In this document: positions 15,180 to 24,230 of the stretch, in pieces
How positions within the stretch are numbered: the first letter of the stretch is position 1
Layout of the letters: each line of letters starts with the position of its first letter
Assembly: GCA_903828695.1 (NCBI GenBank)
Contig: CAIKNE010000091.1
Location: forward strand, 1-33,982
Length of the DNA stretch: 33,982 bases
Direction: 5' to 3'
From: an uncultured Burkholderiales bacterium
Lineage (GTDB): Bacteria; Pseudomonadota; Gammaproteobacteria; Burkholderiales; Burkholderiaceae_C
The notes under the pieces: generated by a model
The model's database searches: none
The model's input: the letters and a program-made list of their open reading frames with translations, nothing else
Told to the model about the DNA's origin: nothing
Translations under genes and position numbers: made by a program

Positions 15180-15881
15180 CTACAGACCCACCTGCTTGAT
15201 GAGTTGTGCGCACTCAAACAGCGGTAAACCCATTATCCCTGAGTAACTGCCCTGAATGTTTTTAATAAAACCCGCTGCCCTTCCCTGTACTGCGTAGGCC
15301 CCGGCTTTACCCATAGGCTCCCCCGTTTGCACATATGCATTAATTTCATCGGAACTTAGCACTGCAAACTCAACAGTGGAGACGCTCAAGGCTTTTAAAG
15401 GCGGCTCGCACTCATCATGCTCAAGTGCGCCCCAACTCAAAGTAAGAGCGGTCAAGACTTGGTGTGTCTGACCACTTAAGACAGAGAGAATTCGGCGTGC
15501 ATCATCAACAGAGCTGGGTTTGCCCAGTATTTGATCCCCTATCGCAACCGTTGTGTCCGCACACAAAATAGGGGCCAGGGTGTATCCGTGTGAAGCCTTT
15601 GGGGACGCCTTCAAATCAACCGACGGGGCTTTGTCGCCTTTACTTAGGAGGCGGGCGTCCAAGCGCTTTAAGGCTGCAGTTAGTTTGAGCGCGGTCACAC
15701 GTTGCACATAGTCCGTTGGGGTCTCACCCTGCAAAACCTCCTCAAGTGACTCAACGTCCTCCGAGGTATCGGCGAGCAAGAGTCTGTGCTGAATGCCCAG
15801 TTGATCCAACAACTGAGCGCGGCGAGGACTTTGTGAGGCGAGATATAGGAACGGCTTGACGGGATCTTGCATGGAGTGCAT
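15180..15881 (-). CDS. maf: Maf-family nucleoside triphosphate pyrophosphatase
   Basis: From ATG 15881 the protein has 233 residues. It shows LYLASQSPRRAQLL at the N terminus (phosphate-binding and conserved Ser/Arg), CADTTVAI with the catalytic Asp, GKP, SGQTHQVLTAL, and YAVQGRAAGFIKNIQGSYSGIMGLP near the end. Maf/YhdE enzymes hydrolyse dTTP, UTP and modified pyrimidine triphosphates to monophosphates. An insertion rich in K, S and P (about residues 80-102) separates the first domain strand from CADT and makes the protein longer than E. coli YhdE (197). The start is chosen because GAGGA lies at a suitable distance before ATG 15881; a TTG at 15951-15953 would extend the protein into rlmH. It is 13 nt downstream of rlmH. 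Confidence 0.92.
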   Translation of the reverse strand: MHSMQDPVKPFLYLASQSPRRAQLLDQLGIQHRLLLADTSEDVESLEEVLQGETPTDYVQRVTALKLTAALKRLDARLLSKGDKAPSVDLKASPKASHGYTLAPILCADTTVAIGDQILGKPSSVDDARRILSVLSGQTHQVLTALTLSWGALEHDECEPPLKALSVSTVEFAVLSSDEINAYVQTGEPMGKAGAYAVQGRAAGFIKNIQGSYSGIMGLPLFECAQLIKQVGL

Positions 15882-15894
15882 GAGGCTTACTTCC

Positions 15895-16362
15895 TCACTC
15901 TCGGTGGTAGGGGTGGTTGGCGAGGATAGACCAAGCTCTGTAGATTTGTTCAATCAACAGCACGCGCACCATGGCATGCGGGAGGGTCAAGTCTGATAGT
16001 CGAAGCAGCATGTTAGCGCCGCCCTTCAAAGTTGGACACAAGCCGTCGGGCCCACCAATCAGAAAAACTATATCTCGGTAATTTTCCTGAAGCCTTGAGA
16101 GCGTAGCGCTTAGCTGCTCAGTTGTGGCGTTCTTGCCCCGCTCATCTAAGGCGATCACAAAAGCGTCCTTAGGAATGCACTCAAAGATTCGCTGAGCCTC
16201 GGCGCTCATCAACTGCGCAGTGGTTTTAGAGCCCCTGGTCTCAGCTTTAACGCTCTTAAGCTCTACCTTGAAATCACTTGGAAAGCGCTTGTAAAACTCA
16301 TCCCAGCCGCTTTGCGCCCAAGCAGGAATTCGTTGTCCAACGGCTATAACCGTTATTCTCAT
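15895..16362 (-). CDS. rlmH: 23S rRNA (pseudouridine1915-N3)-methyltransferase RlmH
   Basis: The 155-residue protein has the full length of the family and its key segments: MRITVIAVGQ start, ALDERGKNATTEQLS, the SAM-binding trefoil-knot loop FLIGGPDGL, and the highly conserved end LTLPHAMVRVLLIEQIYRAWSILANHPYHRE. RlmH methylates pseudouridine 1915 in helix 69 of 23S rRNA on assembled ribosomes. Its start codon overlaps the rsfS stop by four bases (ATGA, 16359-16362), so it is translationally coupled to another ribosome-linked gene. Confidence 0.98.
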   Translation of the reverse strand: MRITVIAVGQRIPAWAQSGWDEFYKRFPSDFKVELKSVKAETRGSKTTAQLMSAEAQRIFECIPKDAFVIALDERGKNATTEQLSATLSRLQENYRDIVFLIGGPDGLCPTLKGGANMLLRLSDLTLPHAMVRVLLIEQIYRAWSILANHPYHRE

Positions 16363-17234
16363 GCACGCGGTGGACTGTTACGCGTTTTGACGGTCGGTGC
16401 AGACGAGCCGGCCTTTGACTTGGAGCTGGCTGACTTGGTGCGTGCGCTGCTCAAGGTCTGTGCAACGCTAGTTGTAGATTGGCTAGTGGCTTTTTCGCCG
16501 TTCTTGGGGCTCGTTTTAGTCGCTGCTTTGGCACGTGGCTTTGCTTTTGCAGTTGACTTGGACTTTGAGCTAAGCCCAGGTGCTGCTGATTTTGCAGCGG
16601 ATGTGAGTTTTTTATCAATTCCCTTGGCGCTTGAGCTAGCTGATTTTGTTGCGCTTGCTCTTTTTGCACTGACTTTTTCATCGCCAGGCTTTTCTTGCCG
16701 GTCTTTCGCACCCCTTTTGGCTGGTGTTCCTTTAGATGACAGAGCAGCTTTGGAAGATTTAGTGTCCTTACCCGCTTTACCTGTTTTACCTGTTTTACCT
16801 GTTTTACCCGCCTTCTCAGACTCAGAGGGTTTAGGAGCACGCTCCTTGACCAACTCGGACATCTTGTCCTCGCCGTGCTTGAAGCGAACCGGTTTCTCCC
16901 CCCAAATCTCCTCCAAATGGTAGTACTCGCGAATAGCGGGCTGCATGATATGGGCAACGACAGCACCGCAATCAACAATAATCCACTCACCATTTTCCTC
17001 CCCCTCAACTCGGGGTTTACCAAACCCAGCTTCGCGGACAACGTCTCTAACGCTTGAGGCAAGAGCCTTTGTTTGACGGTTTGAAGTTCCAGAGGCAATG
17101 ATGACCCGCTCAAAAAGAGGCGAAAGACTCTCAGTATTAAAAACCTTGATGTCTTGGGCTTTGACGTCCTCGAGTCCATCAATAACTAGTTTTTGAAGTT
17201 GTGCAACGTTTTTCTTGGAGTTAATGTCAGTCAT
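16359..17234 (-). CDS. rsfS: Ribosomal silencing factor RsfS with a long basic C-terminal tail
   Basis: Residues 1 to about 120 are the RsfS/Iojap domain: LQKLVIDGLEDVKAQDIKVF, VIIASGTSNRQTKAL, WIIVDCGAVVAHIMQPAIREYYHLEEIWG. RsfS binds L14 (uL14) and blocks joining of ribosomal subunits when nutrients run out. E. coli RsfS has about 105 residues; here the chain goes on to 291, with about 165 residues made almost only of K, S, A, T, G and P, like a histone-H1 or nucleic-acid-binding tail. The tail begins with GKTGKTGKTGKAGK encoded by a 9-bp repeat (16774-16809). The tail is in frame without interruption. It lies 11 nt after nadD and overlaps rlmH by 4 nt. The domain call is firm; the tail's role is unknown. 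Confidence 0.95.
   Translation of the reverse strand: MTDINSKKNVAQLQKLVIDGLEDVKAQDIKVFNTESLSPLFERVIIASGTSNRQTKALASSVRDVVREAGFGKPRVEGEENGEWIIVDCGAVVAHIMQPAIREYYHLEEIWGEKPVRFKHGEDKMSELVKERAPKPSESEKAGKTGKTGKTGKAGKDTKSSKAALSSKGTPAKRGAKDRQEKPGDEKVSAKRASATKSASSSAKGIDKKLTSAAKSAAPGLSSKSKSTAKAKPRAKAATKTSPKNGEKATSQSTTSVAQTLSSARTKSASSKSKAGSSAPTVKTRNSPPRA
16774..16809. repeat. Four tandem 9-bp units inside rsfS
   Basis: GCTTTACCT, GTTTTACCT, GTTTTACCT and GTTTTACCC follow each other without gaps. Read on the minus strand in the rsfS frame they encode repeated Gly-Lys-Thr/Ala. Length change by one unit would keep the frame, so the tail length can vary between strains. Confidence 0.9.
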
Positions 17235-17245
17235 TAAGTAATGCT

Positions 17246-17935
17246 TTAGGGGGTGTAAAGAGAGTGAGCGGTGATATAGGAGAGAACTGCAGGACTTACC
17301 CAGTGCGAGACGTCTACGCCGCCTTTGATAGAGCTGCGTATTTGCGTTGCACTAACTGACATACTAGGCATATTGAGTGTGACAGCCATTTCGGGATGCG
17401 GGCGTTCTCTGGAATTTTGAACGCTTTTAACCAGGCTCTGATTGTGCCACCGATAGTGATCCAACTCAAGATTTTGATCACCCTGTGTGGTATCTGGCGT
17501 TATTTCAGGCGCCCGAGCCGCTATCGCCAGAGTAACAAGTTGCAAAAGCTCTGTCCAACGGTGCCAAGTATCAAACAAACGGGCTTGATCGGCTCCAATG
17601 ATTAAATAAATATCCGCACCGAGGTGCTGCTGATGAAGCTCGTAGACCGTATCAAAGGTGTAACTGACTCCGCTGCGTCCGAGTTCACACGCATCGATAA
17701 TAACTTTGTCCAAACCCTCAAAAGCCAACTGCGTCATGCATAGTCGGTGCTGGGCAGCGCTCAGCAACCGATTTTTATGAAGCGCACTGCCCGTTGGCAC
17801 AACATAAAGCGTGTCCAAACTCAACTCCGCTATAGCCGTTTGAGCTAGCTGCACATGGGCCATGTGAGGCGGGTCAAAGGCCCCTCCAAAAACCCCAATT
17901 CGAGGTCTTGCACCTAGCGAGTGCGAATCTTTCAA
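17246..17935 (-). CDS. nadD: Nicotinate-nucleotide adenylyltransferase NadD
   Basis: The 229-residue protein has the nucleotidyltransferase motif GVFGGAFDPPHMAHVQLA at the N terminus, YVVPTGSALHKN, YLIIGADQARLFDTWHRW, and the C-terminal SVSATQIRSSIKGG (the ISSTxIR-type motif). NadD joins nicotinate mononucleotide and ATP to form deamido-NAD in NAD biosynthesis. The start is a TTG at 17933-17935: a good Shine-Dalgarno GGAGGT (17945-17950) is 9 nt upstream and no ATG or GTG lies between it and the motif. A segment of about 25 residues after AIAARAPEI is longer than in E. coli. It is followed by rsfS after 11 nt, the usual arrangement. Confidence 0.95.
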   Translation of the reverse strand: MKDSHSLGARPRIGVFGGAFDPPHMAHVQLAQTAIAELSLDTLYVVPTGSALHKNRLLSAAQHRLCMTQLAFEGLDKVIIDACELGRSGVSYTFDTVYELHQQHLGADIYLIIGADQARLFDTWHRWTELLQLVTLAIAARAPEITPDTTQGDQNLELDHYRWHNQSLVKSVQNSRERPHPEMAVTLNMPSMSVSATQIRSSIKGGVDVSHWVSPAVLSYITAHSLYTP

Positions 17936-17944
17936 CGCAGGGGT

Positions 17945-17950
17945 ACCTCC
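17945..17950 (-). promoter_or_regulatory. Ribosome binding site that sets the TTG start of nadD
   Basis: GGAGGT on the minus strand lies 9 nt before the TTG codon at 17933-17935. It is one of the strongest Shine-Dalgarno sequences in the window and fixes an otherwise weak start codon. Confidence 0.75.
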
Positions 17951-18065
17951 ACGAGCTTATACACTTCATTCGGTCTGATCAAAGGCAATCTTGTCCTTGT
18001 GTGAAAAACGGATGCGCCCACTAAATACGGGCCATAGCCAATGGAGTGGGTAGGACGAGGACACA

Positions 18066-18983
18066 TCACGAAATCCATTCTTTAGGGATGAGAAAGTCTT
18101 TATAAAGCCTCTCCTCCTCGGAGCCCATAGGGGGGCGAGTTTGATAGGACCAACTGACCATAGGGGGCATAGATAGCAAAATGGACTCGGTTCTCCCCCC
18201 CGATTGCAAGCCAAAGTGCGTGCCCCGGTCCCACACCAGATTGAACTCGACGTAACGTCCACGCCGGTAGAGTTGGTGAGCACGCTCACGCTCCCCGTAG
18301 GGCAGTTTGTGCCTTGTCTCAACGATGGGCATATAGGCTGCGAGAAAATGATCTCCAACACTTTGTAGCATCTCAAAACTCTTATCTGGACCGAGTTCAT
18401 TGAAATCATCAAAGAAAATACCGCCCACACCTCTGGGCTCGTTTCTATGCTTTAAATAAAAATAATCATCACACCATTTTTTAAATCTTGGATAAAGATC
18501 CGCACCAAAGGGTTTAAGGGATTGTTGGCAAGTTTGGTGAAAATGCACGGCATCTTCTTCGAATCCGTAAAACGGTGTCAAGTCCATTCCGCCCCCGAAC
18601 CAAACGACGGGAGCAGCATTGAGGGGCTTTGCAATCAGCATCCGAACATTCATATGCACCGTTGGCACATAAGGGTTGCGGGGGTGAAAGACCAGTGAGA
18701 CTCCCATTGCCTCAAACGGGGCACCGTTGAGCTCTGGGCGGTGTTGGGTCGCGGAGGGGGGAAGGTTTGGACCACTGACGTGAGAGAAGCCGCATCCAGC
18801 GCGCTCAAATACGGGCCCCGCCTCTAGGATTTGTGTGACGCCGTAGCCTTGCAGCTTCTCCGCTGGCTCCTTGCTCCATTCGTCCCTCGTCACTGATGCG
18901 CCGTCACGCTTTTGCACATCAGCCATGATCGATTCTTGTAGGCTTTTAAGATAAGTTACAACGCTTTGTGAGGACACTTGCAT
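18066..18983 (-). CDS. hemF: Oxygen-dependent coproporphyrinogen III oxidase HemF
   Basis: The 305-residue product covers the whole HemF family: GGGVTQILE-type N-terminal part (here [26 protein letters not shown]), ATGVSLV-type strand ([22 protein letters not shown]), [38 protein letters not shown], and [32 protein letters not shown]. It converts coproporphyrinogen III to protoporphyrinogen IX in the cytoplasm using O2, pointing to an aerobic or facultative host. ATG 18983 is preferred over a TTG three bases upstream; AAGG lies 10 nt before it. A G7 tract (18195-18201) encodes part of GGRTE. It is 69 nt after purD. Confidence 0.97.
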   Translation of the reverse strand: MQVSSQSVVTYLKSLQESIMADVQKRDGASVTRDEWSKEPAEKLQGYGVTQILEAGPVFERAGCGFSHVSGPNLPPSATQHRPELNGAPFEAMGVSLVFHPRNPYVPTVHMNVRMLIAKPLNAAPVVWFGGGMDLTPFYGFEEDAVHFHQTCQQSLKPFGADLYPRFKKWCDDYFYLKHRNEPRGVGGIFFDDFNELGPDKSFEMLQSVGDHFLAAYMPIVETRHKLPYGERERAHQLYRRGRYVEFNLVWDRGTHFGLQSGGRTESILLSMPPMVSWSYQTRPPMGSEEERLYKDFLIPKEWIS

Positions 18984-19052
18984 CAAATGGATACCTTTAT
19001 TTTTGGTGCACTGATGGTTGGATAACTGATTATGGGCTCCATCATTGCTGGA

Positions 19053-20414
19053 TCAATGATTAAGAGCTCTGTACCCTATATCTTTCCTGTACTGTGCCCC
19101 ATCGAAATGAATTTTCTCAACGACGCTATAAGCCAGTTGTTGCGCCATCTTCAAAGTCCCACCTAAAGCAGTGACGCAAAGCACTCGCCCACCCGTGACC
19201 TTGTAGGCACCGTCCACCGTGCAGCTACCCGCATGAAACACCATCACATCAGCCTGATCCGAGGGCAGACCCGTGATCACATCGCCTTTGCGAGGGCTTT
19301 GAGGGTAACCCGCTGCAGCCATCACCACCCCAAGTGCAGGACGACGATCCCAGTCCAACTCGAGTGCATCTAGGGCTGGCCAATGAGCGGTCTTCTCGTG
19401 GTGATCGGATTTGCTTGAATCTTTATCTTTTGTGTGCAAGGCGTGAATAGCGCTTAGCTGACTTTGGGTTGCACTCATCAACACATCAACCAAATCTGTT
19501 TTCAGACGCATCATGATGGGCTGGGTCTCGGGATCCCCGAGCCTGCAATTAAACTCTAAACACTTGATATCACCGGCTTTCGTAATCATCAAACCAGCGT
19601 ACAAAAATCCGCTGTATGGTATGCCGTCATTGGCCATACCCTTCAAAGTGGGATTGATGATCTCACGCATCGCTTTTGCATGGATTTGAGGGGTAACGAC
19701 GGGTGCGGGTGAATACGCGCCCATCCCCCCCGTATTGGGCCCTTGGTCGTTATCTTGTAAGCGCTTGTGGTCCTGGCACGTCGCCAAAGCGACACTGCTC
19801 AACCCGTCGCTCACCACAATAAAGCTGGCTTCCTCGCCCTCCAAAAACTCTTCAATGACGACCCTAGCTTGGCCGTTGTGCTGAACCCCTGTATCCGCAC
19901 CCCCCAGCATAAAATCAATCGCATCATGTGCTTGCTGTGTCGTCATTGCGACGACAACCCCCTTGCCCGCGGCGAGTCCGTCGGCCTTGATCACAATTGG
20001 GGCGCCGTGTTTTAAGACGTAATCGTGCGCTGCAAGAGCGTCTGTGAAGCTCTCGTAGCGGGCGGTAGGAATGGCGTGGCGAACCATGAAGGCTTTGGAG
20101 AAAGCCTTAGAGCTCTCGAGCTGCGCTGCCTCCCGGGTGGGGCCAAAGATACGCAATCCGTGTTTGCGAAACTCATCCACGACACCGAGCGCCAAAGGGG
20201 CTTCAGGTCCCACAACTGTTAGCGTAATTTGCTCCTTTTGTGCCCACTCTCTGAGTTGAACAACATCCGTTAAGGGCAAATTGATCAGGTTTTTATCTCT
20301 CGCTGTGCCGCCGTTACCGGGCGCCACATAAACCGATTGAACCCTGTCAGACTGGGAAAGTTTCCAGGCCAATGCGTGCTCTCTACCGCCTGAGCCAATC
20401 ACTAAAATTTTCAT
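19053..20414 (-). CDS. purD: Phosphoribosylamine-glycine ligase PurD
   Basis: The 453-residue protein has the ATP-grasp GAR synthetase order: MKILVIGSGGREHALAWKL, VGPEAPLALG, IKADGLAAGKGVVVA, EEFLEGEEASFIVVSDG, QDHKRLQDNDQGPNTGGMGAYSP, ECFNCR-type FNCRLGDPETQPIMMRL, and the C-terminal GYP/GGRVLCVTALG domain. It makes glycinamide ribonucleotide in purine synthesis. Compared with E. coli (429) there is an insertion of about 20 residues rich in K, D, S and H near residues 326-346, between the ATP-grasp core and the C-terminal domain. A G7 tract encodes GGMGAY. It follows yebC by 33 nt. Confidence 0.97.
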   Translation of the reverse strand: MKILVIGSGGREHALAWKLSQSDRVQSVYVAPGNGGTARDKNLINLPLTDVVQLREWAQKEQITLTVVGPEAPLALGVVDEFRKHGLRIFGPTREAAQLESSKAFSKAFMVRHAIPTARYESFTDALAAHDYVLKHGAPIVIKADGLAAGKGVVVAMTTQQAHDAIDFMLGGADTGVQHNGQARVVIEEFLEGEEASFIVVSDGLSSVALATCQDHKRLQDNDQGPNTGGMGAYSPAPVVTPQIHAKAMREIINPTLKGMANDGIPYSGFLYAGLMITKAGDIKCLEFNCRLGDPETQPIMMRLKTDLVDVLMSATQSQLSAIHALHTKDKDSSKSDHHEKTAHWPALDALELDWDRRPALGVVMAAAGYPQSPRKGDVITGLPSDQADVMVFHAGSCTVDGAYKVTGGRVLCVTALGGTLKMAQQLAYSVVEKIHFDGAQYRKDIGYRALNH

Positions 20415-20447
20415 TATGAAATAACTTTCTTTAGCCGATTTTAAAAA

Positions 20448-21173
20448 TTACAAATCTAGGGCCGCGTTGTGATAAACCTCTTGGACATCATCTAAATCCT
20501 CTAAAGCGTCCAAAATCTTTTGCATCTTCTGCGCATCTTCCCCCTTGAGCTCAATCACGCTTTCTGCACGCATTGTCACTTCCGCATGCTCTGGCTTGAG
20601 CCCAGCTGCCTCTAAAGTGTGTTTGACACCCTCAAAGTCAGCAGCAGACGTGATCACCTCAGTCGCACCGTCATCCTCCGTCAAAATATCCTCTGCTCCT
20701 GCCTCAAGCGCAGCCTCCATCAATTGCTCCTCTGGCGTACCGGGGGCAAATATCATCTGCCCACAGTGCTTGAACTGAAAAGCAACAGAGCCCTCGGTTC
20801 CCAAATTACCGCCGCCCTTGCTGAGGACGTGGCGAACCTCTGCGACGGTCCTGACTTTGTTGTCCGTCATGGTGTCTATGATGATGGCGACGCCACCTAT
20901 CCCGTAACCTTCGTAACGAATTTCTTCGTACTGAACGCCCTCCAACTGACCGGTGGCTTTATCAATATTTCGTTTGATCGTATCTGCCGGGAGATTCGCC
21001 GCCTTGGCTTTCTCAATAGCCAAACGAAGCCTTGGATTGGCCGATAAATCAGCTCCGCCAGAGCGTGCAGCGACCATAATCTCACGGATGACGCGCGTCC
21101 ATACTTTGCCTCGCTTCTCATCTTGACGACCCTTACGGTGCTGTATATTTGCCCATTTACTATGACCTGCCAC
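20448..21173 (-). CDS. yebC: YebC/PmpR family protein
   Basis: The 241-residue protein carries the family start [31 protein letters not shown], then [57 protein letters not shown] and the acidic C-terminal domain. Family members were first described as DNA-binding regulators and more recently as factors that help ribosomes through polyproline stretches. The start codon is GTG (21171-21173) with AAGGG 9 nt upstream; this matches the universal N terminus of the family. It heads the yebC-purD-hemF row on the minus strand. Confidence 0.96.
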   Translation of the reverse strand: MAGHSKWANIQHRKGRQDEKRGKVWTRVIREIMVAARSGGADLSANPRLRLAIEKAKAANLPADTIKRNIDKATGQLEGVQYEEIRYEGYGIGGVAIIIDTMTDNKVRTVAEVRHVLSKGGGNLGTEGSVAFQFKHCGQMIFAPGTPEEQLMEAALEAGAEDILTEDDGATEVITSAADFEGVKHTLEAAGLKPEHAEVTMRAESVIELKGEDAQKMQKILDALEDLDDVQEVYHNAALDL

Positions 21174-21290
21174 GGTTGCGACCCTTCTTGATTGATTGAA
21201 TAACTCTGTTGGATTTTAAGCCACGAAGCAGCTCGCAATTGAAGGCAACCAGGCATTACTCATCCAAAAGCAAGTATTTTTGTTTTTACC

Positions 21291-21318
21291 AAAAAAGTAG
21301 GCCCCAATGAAGGGGCCT
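21291..21318 (-). terminator. Rho-independent terminator after clpA
   Basis: On the minus strand AGGCCCC and GGGGCCT form a perfect 7-bp GC-rich stem with loop TTCATT (21299-21318), followed by AC and six T residues (21291-21296). It is 32 nt past the clpA stop codon and separates the clp genes from yebC. This is the clearest terminator in the window. Confidence 0.92.
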
Positions 21319-21350
21319 GGTCATCAAGATGTATTTAAAAGTTATCCAGC

Positions 21351-23681
21351 TTAGTTGGCCTGCGCCTCCTCTGGCTCTGCAGGCTCGGATTTAGAGGCCT
21401 TAGTGTCTTTTTTGGGTAGGGGCTGGATATCAAGGATGACCTCATCCTTATCGTCCAGATCTACCGTTAAACGACCACCCTCCATCAAACGACCAAACAG
21501 CAACTCGTCAGCCAAGGCTCTGCGGATCGTTTCTTGAATCAAGCGCTGCATAGGTCTTGCACCCATTGCAGGATCAAAGCCCTTCTTAGCCAAGTATTGA
21601 CGCAATTTATCAGTGAAGGTGACTTCAACTTTTTTGTCTGCAAGCTGGGTCTCAAGTTGCAGTAAAAACTTATCAACAACCCGCAGGATGATCTTCTCAT
21701 CCAAGGCCTTAAAGCTCACGATAGCGTCCAAACGGTTTCTAAACTCGGGCGTAAAGAATCGCTTGATATCAATCATCTCATCGCCGGACTCGCGAGCATT
21801 GGTAAATCCTATGGTGGATTTGTTAAGCGCCTCAGCCCCAGCATTGGTGGTCATGATCAAGATGACATTTCTAAAGTCAGCCTTGCGCCCGTTGTTGTCG
21901 GTAAGCGTTCCATGATCCATCACCTGCAGGAGCACGTTAAAGATGTCTGGATGCGCTTTCTCGATCTCATCTAGGAGCAATACCGCGTGCGGCTTTTTGG
22001 TGATGGCCTCTGTTAAGAGTCCGCCTTGATCAAACCCAACATAACCGGGGGGCGCACCTATCAAGCGACTGACTGCGTGTCGCTCCATGTACTCAGACAT
22101 ATCAAAGCGGATGAGCTCAATACCCATGATGTAAGCAAGTTGCTTGGCTGCCTCTGTCTTACCCACACCGGTTGGCCCACTAAAGAGGAATGCGCCAATG
22201 GGCTTGTCTTCCTTACCCAGTCCTGATCTAGCCATTTTGACTGAAGATGCGAGCGCCTCAAGAGCCTTATCTTGACCAAAGACAACATTCTTCAAATCGC
22301 GCTCAAGCGTTTGCAACTTACCCCTGTCGTCATGAGAAACACTCGCGGGCGGAATTCTCGCAATCTTTGCCACGATGTCTTCGATCTCAGACTTATTAAT
22401 GGTCTTCTTTCTCTTGCTGGCAGGCAAAATACGCTGCGCAGCACCAGCCTCATCAATCACGTCAATCGCCTTATCAGGCAGATGGCGATCGTTGATGTAC
22501 TTGGCACTCAACTCAGCTGCTGCTTGCAATGCAGTTAAAGCGTACTTAACGTTGTGATGCTCCTCAAACCTTGATTTGAGGCCCTTCAATATGTCAACCG
22601 TTTGCTCAACAGAGGGCTCAACCACGTCGACCTTTTGGAAGCGCCGTGAGAGCGCAGCGTCCTTCTCAAAAATGCCCCTGTACTCCGTGAAGGTGGTGGC
22701 ACCAATGCACTTTAACTGCCCCGAACTCAGCGCAGGCTTTAGGAGGTTGGACGCATCCAAGGTGCCCCCTGAGGCCGCACCTGCACCAATCAAGGTGTGA
22801 ATTTCATCAATAAACAAGATGGCGTGTGGCTTGTCCTTGAGAGTCTTTAAGACCCCCTTTAAGCGTTGCTCAAAGTCCCCCCTGTACTTGGTACCGGCCA
22901 AAAGTGCCCCCATATCCAGGGAGTAAACATTGGCCTCCATCAAGATATCTGGCACATCTTTTTGTGTAATGCGCCATGCCAGGCCCTCAGCAATGGCGGT
23001 TTTCCCCACCCCTGCCTCGCCGACCAGCAAAGGATTGTTTTTACGCCTTCTGCACAGAATCTGTATGACCCGCTCGACCTCAAACTCGCGACCAATCAAT
23101 GGATCGATTTTTCCGTCCTTGGCCATCTGATTCAGATTTTGTGTGAACTGCTCCAAAGGAGACGCCTTGCCTTCCCCCTTCTCCACAGTCTCCTCGCCCT
23201 CAGCACTCGTGTTGTCGGCGGCTTTAGCAGGCTCAGGAGGATCAGTCTTTTTAATGCCGTGGGCAATAAAGTTGACCACATCCAAGCGGGTCACCCCTTG
23301 CTGATGCAAATAGTAAACTGCGTGTGAATCTTTCTCGCCAAATATGGCAACCAAGACATTAGCCCCTGTGACCTCTTTTTTACCGTTGCCCGTTGACTGA
23401 ACGTGCATGATGGCACGTTGAATCACACGCTGAAAACCAAGTGTTGGCTGTGTGTCGACTTCGTCGGTACCCGCCACTTGAGGGGTGTTGTCTTTTATGA
23501 AGTTTGATAGCGATTTACGCAAATCATCGATGTTGGCTGCGCACGCTCTGAGGACCTCAGCAGCGCTTGGGTTGTCCAACAAGGCTAACAAAAGGTGCTC
23601 TACGGTGATGAACTCATGTCGCTGCTGGCGAGCTTCGACAAAGGCCATATGCAAGCTCACTTCTAGTTCTTGGGCAATCAT
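21351..23681 (-). CDS. clpA: ATP-dependent Clp protease ATP-binding subunit ClpA
   Basis: The 776-residue protein has the ClpA order: N-terminal ClpS-binding domain (IAQELEVSLHMAFVEARQQRHEFITVEHLLLALL), first AAA+ module with Walker A GEAGVGKT (near residue 220) and Walker B LFIDEIHTL, second AAA+ module with Walker A GPTGVGKTE (near 503) and LLLDEIEKAH, and the ClpP-docking loop IGF (near 623, in KSTIGFTNA). The mid-domain of ClpB is absent, which separates it from the disaggregase. ClpA unfolds substrates and feeds them to ClpP; no clpP is in the window. AGAGG lies 8 nt before ATG 23681. clpS is 117 nt upstream. The C terminus is a K/E/P-rich tail. Confidence 0.98.
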   Translation of the reverse strand: MIAQELEVSLHMAFVEARQQRHEFITVEHLLLALLDNPSAAEVLRACAANIDDLRKSLSNFIKDNTPQVAGTDEVDTQPTLGFQRVIQRAIMHVQSTGNGKKEVTGANVLVAIFGEKDSHAVYYLHQQGVTRLDVVNFIAHGIKKTDPPEPAKAADNTSAEGEETVEKGEGKASPLEQFTQNLNQMAKDGKIDPLIGREFEVERVIQILCRRRKNNPLLVGEAGVGKTAIAEGLAWRITQKDVPDILMEANVYSLDMGALLAGTKYRGDFEQRLKGVLKTLKDKPHAILFIDEIHTLIGAGAASGGTLDASNLLKPALSSGQLKCIGATTFTEYRGIFEKDAALSRRFQKVDVVEPSVEQTVDILKGLKSRFEEHHNVKYALTALQAAAELSAKYINDRHLPDKAIDVIDEAGAAQRILPASKRKKTINKSEIEDIVAKIARIPPASVSHDDRGKLQTLERDLKNVVFGQDKALEALASSVKMARSGLGKEDKPIGAFLFSGPTGVGKTEAAKQLAYIMGIELIRFDMSEYMERHAVSRLIGAPPGYVGFDQGGLLTEAITKKPHAVLLLDEIEKAHPDIFNVLLQVMDHGTLTDNNGRKADFRNVILIMTTNAGAEALNKSTIGFTNARESGDEMIDIKRFFTPEFRNRLDAIVSFKALDEKIILRVVDKFLLQLETQLADKKVEVTFTDKLRQYLAKKGFDPAMGARPMQRLIQETIRRALADELLFGRLMEGGRLTVDLDDKDEVILDIQPLPKKDTKASKSEPAEPEEAQAN

Positions 23682-23798
23682 GAATTTTTCCTCTTATCTA
23701 TCTTTAACAATGTTACTTTAATACGAAATCGCTTGCATTTCTGGTATTTCTATCAGATCTTAGTTAAATTTAACCAGAAAATGCGTCCAGTTCTCTAT

Positions 23799-24230
23799 TT
23801 ATTGCACGGGTTCACTCACACACTGCAGTGGATGGCCATTTTTAAGGGCCGACTCAGTGACTTGGTCGACCTTGGTTGCTGCAATATCTTTGGAGTAGAC
23901 CCCGCACACGCCCTTGCCGTCAAGATGGATTTTCAACATGATTTGTGTCGCTGTCTCTCGGTCTTTGTTAAAGAACTCTTGGAGCACCAACACCACAAAC
24001 TCCATAGGCGTGTAATCATCGTTTAACAAAACAACCTGGTACATCTGAGGAGGCTCAGTTCTGAGTGTTCTTCGCTCCAAGAGAACCGTACCCCCATCAT
24101 CTGAGTTCGGTTTTTGAGCGGGCAGACTCGGCGTCTTGGGAGGAGACGCAACCTTGGGGTTGGTAGCCAATAAAGGTGATTTGATGATCAAACTATTTGG
24201 GATTTGGGGAGGAGAGATTTGACTGTGCAT
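23799..24230 (-). CDS. clpS: ATP-dependent Clp protease adaptor ClpS
   Basis: The conserved ClpS domain occupies about residues 55-140: [56 protein letters not shown], and HPLQCVSEP. The NDD pair and the His of KIHLDGKG form the pocket that reads N-terminal Leu, Phe, Tyr or Trp (N-end rule). ClpS hands such substrates to ClpA, encoded next on the strand. At 143 residues the protein has about 35 more N-terminal residues than E. coli ClpS (106), rich in P, S, I and K; ATG 24230 is the only ATG before the domain. The N-terminal extension of ClpS is what engages the ClpA pore, so its length may matter. Confidence 0.95.
   Translation of the reverse strand: MHSQISPPQIPNSLIIKSPLLATNPKVASPPKTPSLPAQKPNSDDGGTVLLERRTLRTEPPQMYQVVLLNDDYTPMEFVVLVLQEFFNKDRETATQIMLKIHLDGKGVCGVYSKDIAATKVDQVTESALKNGHPLQCVSEPVQ

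Noticed and set aside
16312-16923. 203-codon plus-strand frame opposite rsfS
   Set aside because: It is the complement of the low-complexity rsfS tail; the repetitive codons keep the opposite frame open.
19041-19060. Hairpin ATCATTG/CAATGAT at the purD stop codon
   Set aside because: AT-rich short stem with no T-run; not a convincing terminator, and hemF follows on the same strand.
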